Below are positions 22,076-30,872 of a DNA stretch of 64,000 nucleotides, piece by piece (within the stretch, counting starts at the first letter, position 1; each line of letters begins with the position of its first letter). The stretch is from positions 1,054,001 to 1,118,000 of the forward strand of contig NZ_CP032869.1 in the NCBI RefSeq assembly GCF_003576455.2. Direction: 5' to 3'. A program made the translations under genes and the position numbers. The DNA comes from Mucilaginibacter celer. Lineage in GTDB: Bacteria > Bacteroidota > Bacteroidia > Sphingobacteriales > Sphingobacteriaceae. The notes below the pieces were generated by a model, which was given only the letters and a program-made list of their open reading frames with translations, was not told where the DNA came from and made no database searches.

Positions 22076-22260
22076 AAATCTCTAACAAGGGCTTAACCAA
22101 CCATTTACAAAAAATCTTTGCGTCTCAGCACCTTTGCGCGCTTAAAAATCTCCAACAAGCACTTAACCAGCCATCCACAAAAAGACCTTTGCGTCTCCGC
22201 GTCTTTGCGTGCCTAAAAATCTGCAACACGCGTTCACGCATCTATCAGCAAAACACTTAA
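22076..22260. repeat. Tandem repeat, about 68-71 bp, 2.6 copies
   Basis: Units begin AAAATCTCTAACAAGGGC (22076), AAAAATCTCCAACAAGC (22143) and AAAAATCTGCAACACG (22215), each followed by CTTTGCGTCT.. and GCGTG/GCGCG. The same family occurs inverted at 40490-40680. Noncoding. Confidence 0.75.
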
Positions 22261-22274
22261 GGCCTAAAAAAATA

Positions 22275-22346
22275 AAATCCCCACAGCACTCGCTGCGTGG
22301 GGATTTAAACCTAAACCTTATCACAAATCGTGAGCAAGGCGCTCAC
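22275..22346 (-). ncRNA. Structured small RNA, copy 2
   Basis: Minus strand: hairpin GTGAGC/GCTCAC, the invariant GATTTGTGATAAGGTTTAGG, terminator stem AAATCCCCAC/GTGGGGATTT with loop GCAGCGAGTGCT, then TTTTATTTTTTT. Compared with copy 1 (12914-13000) the terminator stem has paired changes. A promoter fits upstream on the minus strand: TTG, 19 bases, TAACTTAG (22355-22362). No gene on this strand is near, so a free RNA of about 80-90 bases is likely. Confidence 0.75.
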
Positions 22347-22526
22347 TATTTATACGGCTAAGTTAACACAACTTTAATTAATTGCAACTTTTTTGTTACA
22401 AACATTCATCAAATCTTCATAACAAAACAGCTTTGCGCTGCCAGCAGTAATATCGCCAGGCTTCACAATTTGTTTACTGCTGTTTATTTGCCGCTTAACT
22501 ATTTTGCCCGATATTGCAGGTATCTC

Positions 22527-23132
22527 ATGAAAAACCAACTCGATCTGCTCGAAAAAATATACGCCCTGGCACAAACCGGCATCAAATACACCCGGAACCC
22601 CTTCGATCTGGACCGCTACCAAACCTTGCTGGCCATAGCAACCGATGAGTACAGCCAGCTTACAGGTTTAGATACCGAAATTTTACGCGAGCGCTTTAAC
22701 AATGACCTGGGTTATGCCACGCCCAAATTTGGCGTTAACGGAGCCCTGTTTAATGCCGAAGGCAAAATATTGCTTGAACACCGTACAGATGATAATTTAT
22801 GGGGCCTCCCCGGCGGCTGGGTTGATGTTGGCGAAGACCCGGTATCGGCCCTGAAACGTGAATTTGTGGAAGAAGCAAGCCTGGTTGTAGAACCGGTTGA
22901 ATTAATTAATTTTTATACCCGCCTGCCGGGGCCCTTCGCGCAGCCGCATACCTCTGTGCATGCATTGTATTTTTGCAGGTACATCAGCGGCAACATAACA
23001 AAATCTATCGAGAGTTTTGATATTGATTACTTTGATCCGGCAACTATAACTGCCTGGCATAAAGATCATGGCGAGCTGGCCCGGCAGGCGGTGGGTTATT
23101 TTAAAAAGCCCCCTCTAAATCTCCCCCGGTAG
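22527..23132 (+). CDS. NUDIX hydrolase with NUDIX_N domain
   Basis: 201 residues from ATG 22527, chosen because the domain begins MKNQLDLLEKIYALAQTGI; the frame upstream to 22470 is not typical. The N-terminal NUDIX_N helix region is followed by a NUDIX box (GGWVDVGEDPVSALKREFVE, EEASLVV). Related proteins hydrolyse ADP-ribose or similar nucleoside diphosphates. The last residues (KKPPLNLPR) are encoded by a C-rich repeat resembling the palindromic intergenic repeat, so the natural C-terminus has been extended or replaced. Confidence 0.85.
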   Translation: MKNQLDLLEKIYALAQTGIKYTRNPFDLDRYQTLLAIATDEYSQLTGLDTEILRERFNNDLGYATPKFGVNGALFNAEGKILLEHRTDDNLWGLPGGWVDVGEDPVSALKREFVEEASLVVEPVELINFYTRLPGPFAQPHTSVHALYFCRYISGNITKSIESFDIDYFDPATITAWHKDHGELARQAVGYFKKPPLNLPR

Positions 23133-23365
23133 AGGAGACTTTCCTGCTTTTCTGTTTTTATATGTACCTGCTGGCCGTAGTCGGTTAATAGCCCGGTTAA
23201 AATTAGGGTTAACAACTTTTTGCTGGTTAAAACCTATACAAGGCCTTGTTTTTTGCCTTATCATTGTTTTGCCGACAGCAATTAATCGATAATTAGGAGG
23301 CTCCTTATTGCACTGCTATCTGCCAAAAATTATTAAACCTGTTTACAAACCTATATTTATAATCT

Positions 23366-24493
23366 ATGAAAAAAACGTGCTGTATTTTAGCGCTCAGCCT
23401 GTTAATCACTATCGCGAGTTGCAGTAAGAGCAAATCGCTTAACCCGGTAAATGCTCCAAAAACCGATACCGGCAAAACCAACAGCAAACCAGGATTTACC
23501 AGCGCCGATGCCGACCTGGCTTACACCGCCTTTAATAATGCTTTTTACGATACCAATAACAAACTTTACTTCAGCACCACTAAAAAGGGTGGCGTAGCCG
23601 CCATCTGGACACAGGCCATTTACTGGGATATGGCCATGAACGTTTACGAGCGCACCAAAGCACCAGCCCAGCTTACCAAAATAAGCGACATTTACCAGGG
23701 TAACTATAACCACTACGATGGCTATAACTGGAACAATACCACCGTTTGGTTTATTTATGATGATATGATGTGGTGGGTGATAGCCCTGGCCCGCGCCAAC
23801 CAGCTTACCGGTAATGCTACCTACCTTGAAAAGGCAAAATCGGGATTTGAAAGGGTTTGGAACGGATCGTACGATGCTGCAGGGGGCGGCATGTTTTGGG
23901 ATTTTCAGCACAGCGGCAAAAACTCGTGTATCAATTTCCCTACGGTTATTGCGGCTATGAAGCTGTACAGCATTACCAAAGATGCTGCATACCTGGATAA
24001 GGCCAAAATGATCTACACATGGTCGAAAACTAACCTGGTTGATGCATCGGGCAAGGTGAACGATAATAAAATAGGCAACAACCCGCCGGGTGGGCAGGAT
24101 TATACCTATAACTCGGGTACGGCCATTGGCGCAGCTATGGCGCTGTATAAACAAAGCAACGATGCGGCGTACCTTAACGATGCCAAACTATATGCAGATT
24201 ATGTTAAAAACAACATGTGCACCAACGGCATCCTCCCGGCCGAGGGCGACTTTAACGAGCAAGGCGTGCTGAAAGCCATTTTTGCCCAGTATATTATGCA
24301 ACTGATTAACGACGGTGGCCAAAACCAATACCTAAGCTGGATCCAAACCAATGTTAACACCGGCTGGGGCAACCGCGACGGACGTAATCTTACTTATCGC
24401 AATTATGCTGTGGGCACGCCAACGGGCGATATCCAATCGTACGAGGCCAGTAGTATTGTTACTTTTATGCAATTGGTACTGCCAACTAAATAA
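23366..24493 (+). CDS. GH76 family lipoprotein (endo-alpha-1,6-mannanase-like)
   Basis: 375 residues. Lipoprotein signal MKKTCCILALSLLITIASCS with Cys at 19. GH76 (alpha/alpha)6 barrel: AIYWDMAMNVYERT, WFIYDDMMWWVIALARA with the paired catalytic Asp, GGGMFWDFQHSGKNSC, YTYNSGTAIGAAMALYK, TYRNYAVGTP. GH76 enzymes cut alpha-1,6-mannan, for example of fungal walls. No SusC/SusD pair is adjacent, so it is not in a classical utilisation locus. A TATATTTA box lies about 15 bases upstream. Confidence 0.9.
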   Translation: MKKTCCILALSLLITIASCSKSKSLNPVNAPKTDTGKTNSKPGFTSADADLAYTAFNNAFYDTNNKLYFSTTKKGGVAAIWTQAIYWDMAMNVYERTKAPAQLTKISDIYQGNYNHYDGYNWNNTTVWFIYDDMMWWVIALARANQLTGNATYLEKAKSGFERVWNGSYDAAGGGMFWDFQHSGKNSCINFPTVIAAMKLYSITKDAAYLDKAKMIYTWSKTNLVDASGKVNDNKIGNNPPGGQDYTYNSGTAIGAAMALYKQSNDAAYLNDAKLYADYVKNNMCTNGILPAEGDFNEQGVLKAIFAQYIMQLINDGGQNQYLSWIQTNVNTGWGNRDGRNLTYRNYAVGTPTGDIQSYEASSIVTFMQLVLPTK

Positions 24494-24507
24494 AATTTGA
24501 TTTAAAT

Positions 24508-24547
24508 AAAAAAGGGACCGTTGTTTTAAAACAATAGTCCCTTTTTT
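24508..24547 (+). terminator. Intrinsic terminator
   Basis: AAAAAAGGGAC pairs with GTCCCTTTTTT across a loop that itself pairs (GTTGTTTT/AAAACAAT). It lies behind the GH76 gene and ahead of a convergent gene. Confidence 0.75.
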
Positions 24548-24562
24548 GTTTATACGGATGGC

Positions 24563-25273
24563 TTACCTCCTGTAGGTGCGCACCTGCTGAAGCCTTGTTA
24601 AAGCCTGTGTGTGATTGAATTTATCGGGCGGGAGCGTTTCAATCCATCCATAATTAATAAACTGAATTTGTCTTATACCCTTGCCAAACGATAACAGGTT
24701 AAACTCGTTACAGTTATTGCACCGTACAATCATCCAGCCCTGGTCCGGTATCCCCTCTTGTTTGCTTATAATGTGGGTTTCCAGCTCAACTTCGCATCCG
24801 GTGCAGGAGGTAAATTGTATTTCGGCTGGTTTGGTTTTGTTAAATATGCTCTTTAATTTCCACAATACGTTCAGCGTGCGCCCGTGAAGCCAGTTGTTTA
24901 AATCATCATTGATATTTACCCCGATTATATGCGCCATTTCTTCAAACAGGTCGCATATAAACTCTCCCTCTTCGGTATCGTAATCGCGGTATTTTATCTT
25001 GCCAAGGTAACGCTTCAGCAACGATTTTAATTTAGCGGGCGATGCCTCATTTTCTACAGCATCAGCAAGACCGGCAGCGCAATCGTTAAAAAACTGTTGC
25101 AGGTAATGGCTCATTTCATCATCAGGAGATGGGTTTAATCCCCGCTCTTCCCAGGCTGATGATGAAAATTTATCTCTTTCTTTAAAAGCAATCAGTTTGG
25201 TAATAGTACTCTGGTTATCGGGCATGTGTTTATGCTTTAGGCTTTGCAAACCTACATAATCAAACGCATTCAT
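24563..25273 (-). CDS. Hypothetical protein with CxxC zinc site
   Basis: 236 residues from the first ATG; MPDNQST at residue 17 is an alternative start. The first 150 residues look helical and acidic (DYDTEEGEFICDLFEEMAHI). The C-terminal third holds CTGCEVELETHIIS and VRCNNCNEFNLLSFGKG, a pair of CxxC that should bind zinc. Not recognised. It starts 22 bases after the next upstream gene ends, so the two may be co-transcribed. Confidence 0.6.
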   Translation of the reverse strand: MNAFDYVGLQSLKHKHMPDNQSTITKLIAFKERDKFSSSAWEERGLNPSPDDEMSHYLQQFFNDCAAGLADAVENEASPAKLKSLLKRYLGKIKYRDYDTEEGEFICDLFEEMAHIIGVNINDDLNNWLHGRTLNVLWKLKSIFNKTKPAEIQFTSCTGCEVELETHIISKQEGIPDQGWMIVRCNNCNEFNLLSFGKGIRQIQFINYGWIETLPPDKFNHTQALTRLQQVRTYRR

Positions 25274-25295
25274 ATGGCCAAAACAATCAGCGTTA

Positions 25296-25631
25296 TTAAA
25301 TCGACCACAATTGCGGCGTATCCCGGTAACGGTTTATTTCTTCAATCACGTCCTCAACTTCGGCGCGTGATAGAGCCTCATGCCCATCGGCAATGTAATT
25401 GAACACCTTTCCGGGCTGTTCAAAATTAATATGACCTAAATAGTTGGGATTATTTTTTTTAGTGGTTTGCAAAAGCGCATCATAGTTTTCGGAGATGTTC
25501 AGTACCGACGGTTCGCGGCGAAAAATGCTGTAGCTGTAGGTGAGTACCGGGTGCCCGTCTATATGGGCTTCGCTTTCGGGTAAAACTATCAGGTGCAGGT
25601 TGTAGGCTATGGTAATAAAAAAAGGTTTCAT
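25296..25631 (-). CDS. Hypothetical protein, 111 residues
   Basis: Begins MKPFFITIAYNLHLIVLPES with beta-strand character, then HVLTYSYSIFRREPS-like sequence and an acidic C-terminus (AEVEDVIEEINRYRD). No signal peptide and no known family. Probably in one operon with the CxxC protein downstream. Confidence 0.55.
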   Translation of the reverse strand: MKPFFITIAYNLHLIVLPESEAHIDGHPVLTYSYSIFRREPSVLNISENYDALLQTTKKNNPNYLGHINFEQPGKVFNYIADGHEALSRAEVEDVIEEINRYRDTPQLWSI

Positions 25632-25790
25632 AATGCTGGTGGTATTTATTTAAACATGCAAGCATGGTGCCATAATACTTCATAAGTCATTATTTAATTT
25701 ATTTTACTTAAAGAATAATATTTTTTGATACTGTAAAATTATGGCACGGTTTTTACGATGTATTTTACAACAAACTAAATACATACTACT

Positions 25791-25946
25791 ATGAGATCAT
25801 TATTGTATATCATCGCCGTTATCCTGATTATAGGTTGGGCGATAAGCGTATTTGCCTACTCGGCAACAGGTTTAATACATACTTTATTAGTGATAGCTGT
25901 GATATCCTTTTTACTGGGTATCATCCGCAGCCCATCAACAGTTTAA
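25791..25946 (+). CDS. lmo0937-family small membrane protein
   Basis: 51 residues, below usual cut-offs: MRSLLYIIAVILIIGWAISV, a short YSATGLIHTLLVI link and a second helix ending IIRSPSTV. The pattern of two helices joined by a Gly/Leu/Ile/His turn matches the lmo0937 family, common in Bacteroidota and often stress-induced. Function unknown. Confidence 0.7.
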   Translation: MRSLLYIIAVILIIGWAISVFAYSATGLIHTLLVIAVISFLLGIIRSPSTV

Positions 25947-26003
25947 TTGCCGATACCATAAATATTGCAACATAATTTTGAACGCGGACCGGTTGGTTCG
26001 CGT

Positions 26004-26067
26004 TTATTGTTTGTTGTCTGAATCTGAATTTACAGAATTTTAGGATTAGCAGAATGTTTGTCTGAAC
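26004..26067. repeat. Left part of interspersed repeat copy 4, split by the IS3 element
   Basis: GTTTGTTGTCTGAATCTGAA through TGTCTGAAC. It rejoins CGGAATTTGGGGG at 27516 once the IS and one copy of AAC are removed, restoring the family phrase TCTGAACCGGAATTTGGGGG. Confidence 0.75.
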
Positions 26068-26131
26068 TGACTTGTCCTAAAAAAGGTTGACAGTGATTTT
26101 ATAAAAATAAAGATAATTATTGTTTGTTTGT

Positions 26132-26178
26132 CGTGTTAGGATGTGGGTAACGCGTAGCGTTATCCACATCCTAACACG
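26132..26178. terminator. Long hairpin inside the IS3 left end
   Basis: About 22 bp of stem (CGTGTTAGGATGTGG then TAACGC, arms 26132-26153 and 26157-26178, one G-U, loop GTA), followed by TTTTTCTTTTTTT on the plus strand. It lies behind the transposase stop and would block outside transcription from entering the element. Confidence 0.75.
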
Positions 26179-26234
26179 TTTTTCTTTTTTTGCTTCTTTT
26201 TTTCTTTTTAAAAACGGGCGTTTGTTGTTGATAA

Positions 26235-27143
26235 CTACCCGGCTGTCTCCTCCCTTTTTGCAGGTTTACTCTTATAATTGTTCCTCCAGAGGCGTTTGAG
26301 TTTAAACTTTCTGGTATGTACCAGTGCAGGTGTTAACATCGATATGCTGCTATGAGGGCGTAAGTAATTATAAATATTGACTGCCTGTGTCACAGCAGTT
26401 CTTGCATCTTCAATATCTATGAACGATGGCTTTAGTAGTTCCATTTTCAGGATCCCGTTTACCCGCTCAGCAATCGCATTGTCTCTTGGATCCCCGCTTT
26501 GGGTCATGCTAATATCTATGTTGTTCTCCTGTAGTGTTTTTATATAATCGTGGCAACAATATTGCGTTCCCCGATCTGAGTGATGGATCAATTCTTCTTT
26601 ATTCTGACGCCCCTCAATAGCCATTTTCAATGCTAATATGCTGCCTTCGGCTGTAAGGTTCCCGCTAACATGAAAACCAACGATCTTACGGCTATAGGCA
26701 TCCGTTACAAGGCTCAGATAAGCAAATTCACTGCTGAGTTCAAGGTAAGTGATATCACTTACCCATAACTGTTCTGAGCGCGTAGGGACCATGTTTTTGA
26801 TCAGGTCGGGATATTTCTTCATCCAGTGATTGGAATCAGTAGTTTGTGGTTTACCACGCCGCTTTTTGTTCAACAAGCCATACTTGCCCAGCATCCTGAA
26901 AAAGTGATCTCTACCCATTTTTAATTTATGGGCCTTGATAAAAGGGGTCATAAGGAAGAATAGTTTACGGCCTCCGATACGGGGCTGTAAATCCCTGTAG
27001 CCGATAACCTGCTGAACCAGCAATTCCTCCTTGATGGGTTCCTCCTCTTCCAATAAACGTCGCTTATAATAGGCTTGGCGCGAATACCCAGACAGTGAAC
27101 ATAACAGGGATAAGCTACAACCCTGGCTTTGTTCTACTTTCAT
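26235..27143 (-). CDS. IS3-family transposase OrfB (DDE integrase)
   Basis: 302 residues: HTH_21 region (SGYSRQAYYKRRLL, RDLQPRIGGRKLFFL), then the rve integrase core with catalytic Asp in WVSDITYLEL, Asp in IHHSDRGTQYC and Glu in DNAIAERVNGILKMELL, and the Leu-rich C-terminal LRPHSSISMLTP. Its start overlaps the orfA stop as ATGA, so translation is probably by coupling rather than the -1 frameshift usual in the family. Confidence 0.92.
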   Translation of the reverse strand: MKVEQSQGCSLSLLCSLSGYSRQAYYKRRLLEEEEPIKEELLVQQVIGYRDLQPRIGGRKLFFLMTPFIKAHKLKMGRDHFFRMLGKYGLLNKKRRGKPQTTDSNHWMKKYPDLIKNMVPTRSEQLWVSDITYLELSSEFAYLSLVTDAYSRKIVGFHVSGNLTAEGSILALKMAIEGRQNKEELIHHSDRGTQYCCHDYIKTLQENNIDISMTQSGDPRDNAIAERVNGILKMELLKPSFIDIEDARTAVTQAVNIYNYLRPHSSISMLTPALVHTRKFKLKRLWRNNYKSKPAKREETAG

Positions 27144-27472
27144 GACTGCCTGGGGCCAGCTTTTTTTCTGATATCGGTGCCATACTGCTCATCCGATATA
27201 TCAATCATTGCTTCCAGTAGATGGATCTTCAATTGGGCTTTACGTAACTCTTCCTGTAAGGCCTTGATGTCCTCTGGCATGCCCTCCCGTTCTTTTGCCA
27301 CTTGAAGGGATGCTGCCCTTTGCGCTATTTTATTGTTCTTTTTCTTTTCTTCCACAACCCATCTTGATACGCTCGCGTTTCCGAATCCGTATTTCTGCCC
27401 TAATTTAGCTGATGTTGTGCCGCCCGCCAAATATTCTTCTATGGCAAGCGCTTTTCTTAATGTATAATCCAT
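27140..27472 (-). CDS. IS3-family OrfA
   Basis: 110 residues: HTH (RKALAIEEYLAGGTTSAKLG, YGFGNASVSRWVVEEKKKN) and a leucine-zipper-like helix (IKALQEELRKAQLKIHLLEA). It binds the element ends and partners OrfB. Starts 40 bases inside the right end. Confidence 0.9.
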   Translation of the reverse strand: MDYTLRKALAIEEYLAGGTTSAKLGQKYGFGNASVSRWVVEEKKKNNKIAQRAASLQVAKEREGMPEDIKALQEELRKAQLKIHLLEAMIDISDEQYGTDIRKKAGPRQS

Positions 27473-27512
27473 TGCTGACTACTTTTGTGTCAACCTATAG
27501 CAGGACAAGTCA

Positions 27513-27785
27513 AACCGGAATTTGGGGGAATTAAATGAATGGGCAGAATGCCAGGCAAATCCAATAAATTGTCTGAACCGGAATTTGGGGGAATTAATGA
27601 ATTCACAGAATGCCGGGTAACACTAATCAGTGCGATCAAAATAATCTGTGTAATCATCTAAAAAATCGGAGTAATCCCAGTGAAAAAATCAGCGAAATCA
27701 ACGCAATCAAAAAAATCAACGGTCAAAATCGGCGAAATCCCCAAAAAGTAAATCCGAAATCGAACATCCGAAATCCCAAATCAAA
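27513..27785. repeat. Right part of interspersed repeat copy 4
   Basis: AACCGGAATTTGGGGGAATT, a doubled TCTGAACCGGAATTTGGGGG, then AAAAAATCAGCGAAATCAAC and ATCAACGGTCAAAATCGG. Same family as 8071-8385. Frames through it are not coding. Confidence 0.75.
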
Positions 27786-27840
27786 AACCCTTTCCATCGC
27801 CGCTTGTTTAACTCCATACATCTATTTAAATACTACAATT

Positions 27841-28182
27841 ATGGCACTAAGTGATGAAGAATTTCGCGAAGAGTATAAACCTTTATACATCCCTGCACAT
27901 TTCGAGATACAGGATACGCAGCAGAATAAAATAATTTTCGCCCTGGCCCAAATAGGCGAGGGCTCGGCGGCTGATGTGATTAATGAACTGGAAACCCTGC
28001 AGCCCGGCATTACCGATGAGCAGCTTACCGCCATTACCAAAACCGTTTTGGCCGATCTGCACAATAAAGGACTGCTTAAGGGTGAAGAACATAATGGCCG
28101 GATGCAATACAACCTGAGCAAAATAACCGAAGCAAATGATGGACCGGCCGATCAGGATGTGCCGGTGACGGGTTTGTCGTGA
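27841..28182 (+). CDS. Hypothetical winged-helix-like protein
   Basis: 113 residues from ATG 27841; the longer frame upstream runs through the repeat and is rejected. The helical core (QNKIIFALAQIGEGSAADVI, LQPGITDEQLTAITKTVLA, DLHNKGLLKGEEHNGRMQYN) reads like a winged helix ending in a beta wing. It overlaps the next gene by 4 bases (GTGA) if that uses its GTG, which suggests coupled expression with the DUF72 protein. Confidence 0.6.
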   Translation: MALSDEEFREEYKPLYIPAHFEIQDTQQNKIIFALAQIGEGSAADVINELETLQPGITDEQLTAITKTVLADLHNKGLLKGEEHNGRMQYNLSKITEANDGPADQDVPVTGLS

Positions 28183-28187
28183 GCCGT

Positions 28188-28940
28188 ATGCGCGGCGATT
28201 TTTATTTGGGCACCAGCAATATCGTACTGCCGGTGCCCAATAAGCTGGCCTTTCCCGAGGCCTGGCGCGATAAAAGCCGCCTTAGTTTTTACGCGTCGTT
28301 GTTTAACAGTTTGGAGGTGAACAGTACGTTTTATAAAGTTCCGCTGGGTAAAACTGTAGCGCGATGGTCGGCCGAAGTGCCTGCCGGTTTCAGGTTTACC
28401 TTTAAGTTTTGGAAGGAGATCACCCACAATAAAAACCTTGCTTTTAAGCCTGCCGATGTAGAGCGCTTTTTTGAGGTTATTAACCGGTGCGATAAAAAAG
28501 GCTGCCTGCTGATCCAATTACCGCCAGGTACCCGCTTTGAGAGTTTCGGGCAGTTGGCAGCTTTGTTAGCCATTATTCAGCAATATAACCGGGAATCGCC
28601 ATGGCGCATTGTGGTTGAGTTCAGGCATTCGTCGTGGTATAATCAGCAAACCTATCAGTTGTTGCAAAATAATGATGTGGCGATAGTTATGCATGATATG
28701 AAGGCATCGGCTCCACCCTTTATCGAATCCACTGCCGATTTTGTTTACCTCAGGTTTCATGGACCGGAAGCAGGGTATCGAGGCAATTATGCCGATGATG
28801 TTATTGCCGAATATGCGGCTTATATTAATGAGTGGCGTGGGGAGGGTAAAACCGTGTATGCTTATTTTAATAATACGCTGGGTAGTGCGTTGGGTAATTT
28901 GGTGGGGTTGAATAGTGTTGTTGTGAAGGATGATCAATAA
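28188..28940 (+). CDS. DUF72 (YecE-like) protein
   Basis: 250 residues from ATG 28188 (a GTG at 28179 is possible). TIM-barrel DUF72 motifs: FYLGTSNIVLPVPNKLAF, FNSLEVNSTFYKVP, RFTFKFWKEITH, LLIQLPPGTRF, RIVVEFRHSSWY, DFVYLRFHG, KTVYAYFNNT. The family is widespread with no settled activity; a link to Fe-S or nucleic-acid repair has been proposed. Confidence 0.88.
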   Translation: MRGDFYLGTSNIVLPVPNKLAFPEAWRDKSRLSFYASLFNSLEVNSTFYKVPLGKTVARWSAEVPAGFRFTFKFWKEITHNKNLAFKPADVERFFEVINRCDKKGCLLIQLPPGTRFESFGQLAALLAIIQQYNRESPWRIVVEFRHSSWYNQQTYQLLQNNDVAIVMHDMKASAPPFIESTADFVYLRFHGPEAGYRGNYADDVIAEYAAYINEWRGEGKTVYAYFNNTLGSALGNLVGLNSVVVKDDQ

Positions 28941-28969
28941 CCTGTGCCCAAAAATAGTAGCTTTACGAT

Positions 28970-30199
28970 ATGAAACCACAAATACTTTGTTTCTGCCTAT
29001 TACTAAGCTTGTTGCGCCCTGCACATGCGCAGCAACAACGAGGCGGCATCCGTTTTTTGGGCGGAAGCTGGAAACAATTGCTGGCCACGGCCCAGGCAAA
29101 ACAACTCCCCATTTTTGTAGATGTGTATACCGATTGGTGTGGCCCCTGCAAGCGCATGGAGAAGGAGATTTTTCCGCTGCCCGAAGTTGGTAAGTTTTAC
29201 AACAATAATTTTATCTGCTACCGCCTTAATGCCGAAAAAGGGGAGGGGCCGGCAATTGCCAAAGCCTTCGGCATAAGTGCATACCCAACCTGGCTTTACC
29301 TCGACCCTAAAGGCGTGCTGCGCAGTAAACGTACCGACTATATGCCCGTCGATGAATTTATTGCGGCTGCGAAATTGGCATTGGGCAGTGACAGTACATC
29401 GCTAAGGTTATCTGCTTTAGACGCCCGATTTGCCGGTGGCGAACGCAGTAAATCATTCTTTCATACTTACCTGGAAGCGCGAACAGCGGTACAGTTGGAT
29501 AACGCCAGGATACTGAACGCCTACGTAGCAACCCTGAAAAAGCAAGACATGAACGCCGCAGAGCTTCGTTTCCTGTTGAAAAACTGCGGACGCACATGGT
29601 CGGCAGCGGTGCCGTTGATTGCTGAAAATCTTAATGTATTTGATCATGACGAACAAAAACAGGTGGCCAACAATCTGTTTGATAATACCCTATACTTTGC
29701 CTGGGGCGATGCCGCCAAAGCCGGCGACCGGCAAACAGCCCTGCAGGCTTTGGCTATTGAAGAAAAGTTGTATCCGCTACTAACCGAAGCCGCCCAACTA
29801 ACTGCCGACCATGCTGCCCTGTACCATTGTCGAAAACTGCAACTTACCGATGGCCTAAAAAAAGCAGGCAACCGTTTGGCTGTGAAACAGATGGCGGTTG
29901 ATACTTTGTTGGCTCGTGAAAAAGATAAAGAGTTGTTTGATAAAGTAATGGCTCCGTTTTTAAGCGGACAGCAGGATAGTACTAAAATACCGGGTTTTGC
30001 CGAAGAGAAACTTTTGGCCGCGAGGCAGTATTCGGGTAATGTGGCTACGCTTTTGTTTGAGGTTGCAGATGCTTTCAGGGAGTTGTTGCCGGGGGATGAT
30101 GCCGCGCAAAAGGATGCAGCAAAGTGGGCGGAGCGGGCTTATTTGTTGGTGCCTAATGAGCATACCAGGGCGCTGGTGGCGAAGTTTAAAGCGAAGTAA
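28970..30199 (+). CDS. Secreted thioredoxin-fold protein
   Basis: 409 residues. Signal peptide ending PAHAQ, then a thioredoxin domain (about 25-140) with active site TDWCGPCKRME, cis-Pro in SAYPTWLYLDPKG, and a long helical C-terminus of TPR-like character (GDRQTALQALAIEEKLYPLL, AAKWAERAYLLVPNEH). Such two-part proteins act in periplasmic thiol-disulfide exchange. The C-terminal role is unknown. Confidence 0.87.
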   Translation: MKPQILCFCLLLSLLRPAHAQQQRGGIRFLGGSWKQLLATAQAKQLPIFVDVYTDWCGPCKRMEKEIFPLPEVGKFYNNNFICYRLNAEKGEGPAIAKAFGISAYPTWLYLDPKGVLRSKRTDYMPVDEFIAAAKLALGSDSTSLRLSALDARFAGGERSKSFFHTYLEARTAVQLDNARILNAYVATLKKQDMNAAELRFLLKNCGRTWSAAVPLIAENLNVFDHDEQKQVANNLFDNTLYFAWGDAAKAGDRQTALQALAIEEKLYPLLTEAAQLTADHAALYHCRKLQLTDGLKKAGNRLAVKQMAVDTLLAREKDKELFDKVMAPFLSGQQDSTKIPGFAEEKLLAARQYSGNVATLLFEVADAFRELLPGDDAAQKDAAKWAERAYLLVPNEHTRALVAKFKAK

Positions 30200-30257
30200 A
30201 ATATTTAATTTAAAATGTTTTTGTTTAGTACCCAAAGTTGTAATATAAATATTTAAT

Positions 30258-30872
30258 TTAAAGGGAGTTAAGATCAGTCTGTGGCTCGGTATGATCAAGC
30301 TGCTTTTTAATTGCTGATAGCTTTCGCTTTTGCTTTACAAATCCGGTAATAAAATAAAACCCAAGCAGGTACATGAGCATGGTAACGGGGGCGGTGGTTT
30401 TGAACAGTATTGTAAGGCCATTATTAATATCCACATAAAAGAATATACCTGAAATAACAATTACAACGGAATACACCGAAAGATAACCCGCCATAAGTTT
30501 AACCTGCCCGGTTATTTTTTGAATGCGGTATTGCAGGTAGCTGATTCTTATATCGGTGCTGCCGGTATCCCGGTAAACAATACCCCTCCATACAAAGAAT
30601 AAGTATAATGCCAGCATGATCATAATCAGGATAAGGGTAGCAGCCAATAACACGGGGTGCCCTCCCGTCAAACTCCCGTAAAGCCTGCTGATGGTAAAAA
30701 TTACCTGGATACAGGCGCACAGGGTAAGTATATTACTCCAGAGCAGCATGCGCTGTAACTTATCATCTAACGCCTCAATACGATTTTTTACGCTTTTACG
30801 GGCATTCGCATCAGCCTCTTTTTCGGGCCAAAAGGGCCGGAGGTGATGGGCTTTATCAGTGTTCATCTTCAT
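30258..30872 (-). CDS. Hypothetical membrane protein, four helices
   Basis: 204 residues: basic soluble N-terminus with a coiled-coil-like stretch (ARKSVKNRIEALDDKLQRML), membrane helices near 45-65, 75-100, 135-155 and 160-180, basic C-terminus (KQKRKLSAIKKQLDH). No known family. Confidence 0.6.
   Translation of the reverse strand: MKMNTDKAHHLRPFWPEKEADANARKSVKNRIEALDDKLQRMLLWSNILTLCACIQVIFTISRLYGSLTGGHPVLLAATLILIMIMLALYLFFVWRGIVYRDTGSTDIRISYLQYRIQKITGQVKLMAGYLSVYSVVIVISGIFFYVDINNGLTILFKTTAPVTMLMYLLGFYFITGFVKQKRKLSAIKKQLDHTEPQTDLNSL

Larger units (their letters stand above)
26068..27512. mobile_element. IS3-family insertion sequence, complete, 1445 bp
   Basis: Terminal inverted repeats of 24 bp with 5 mismatches: left TGACTTGTCCTAAAAAAGG, right (complement) TGACTTGTCCTGCTATAGG, both continuing TTGACA, with TG..CA ends typical of IS3. 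A 3-bp target duplication AAC flanks it (26065-26067 and 27513-27515). It carries orfA and orfB with ATGA overlap. Removing the element and one AAC restores an intact interspersed repeat, which confirms the boundaries. No defects are seen, so it may be active. Confidence 0.92.
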
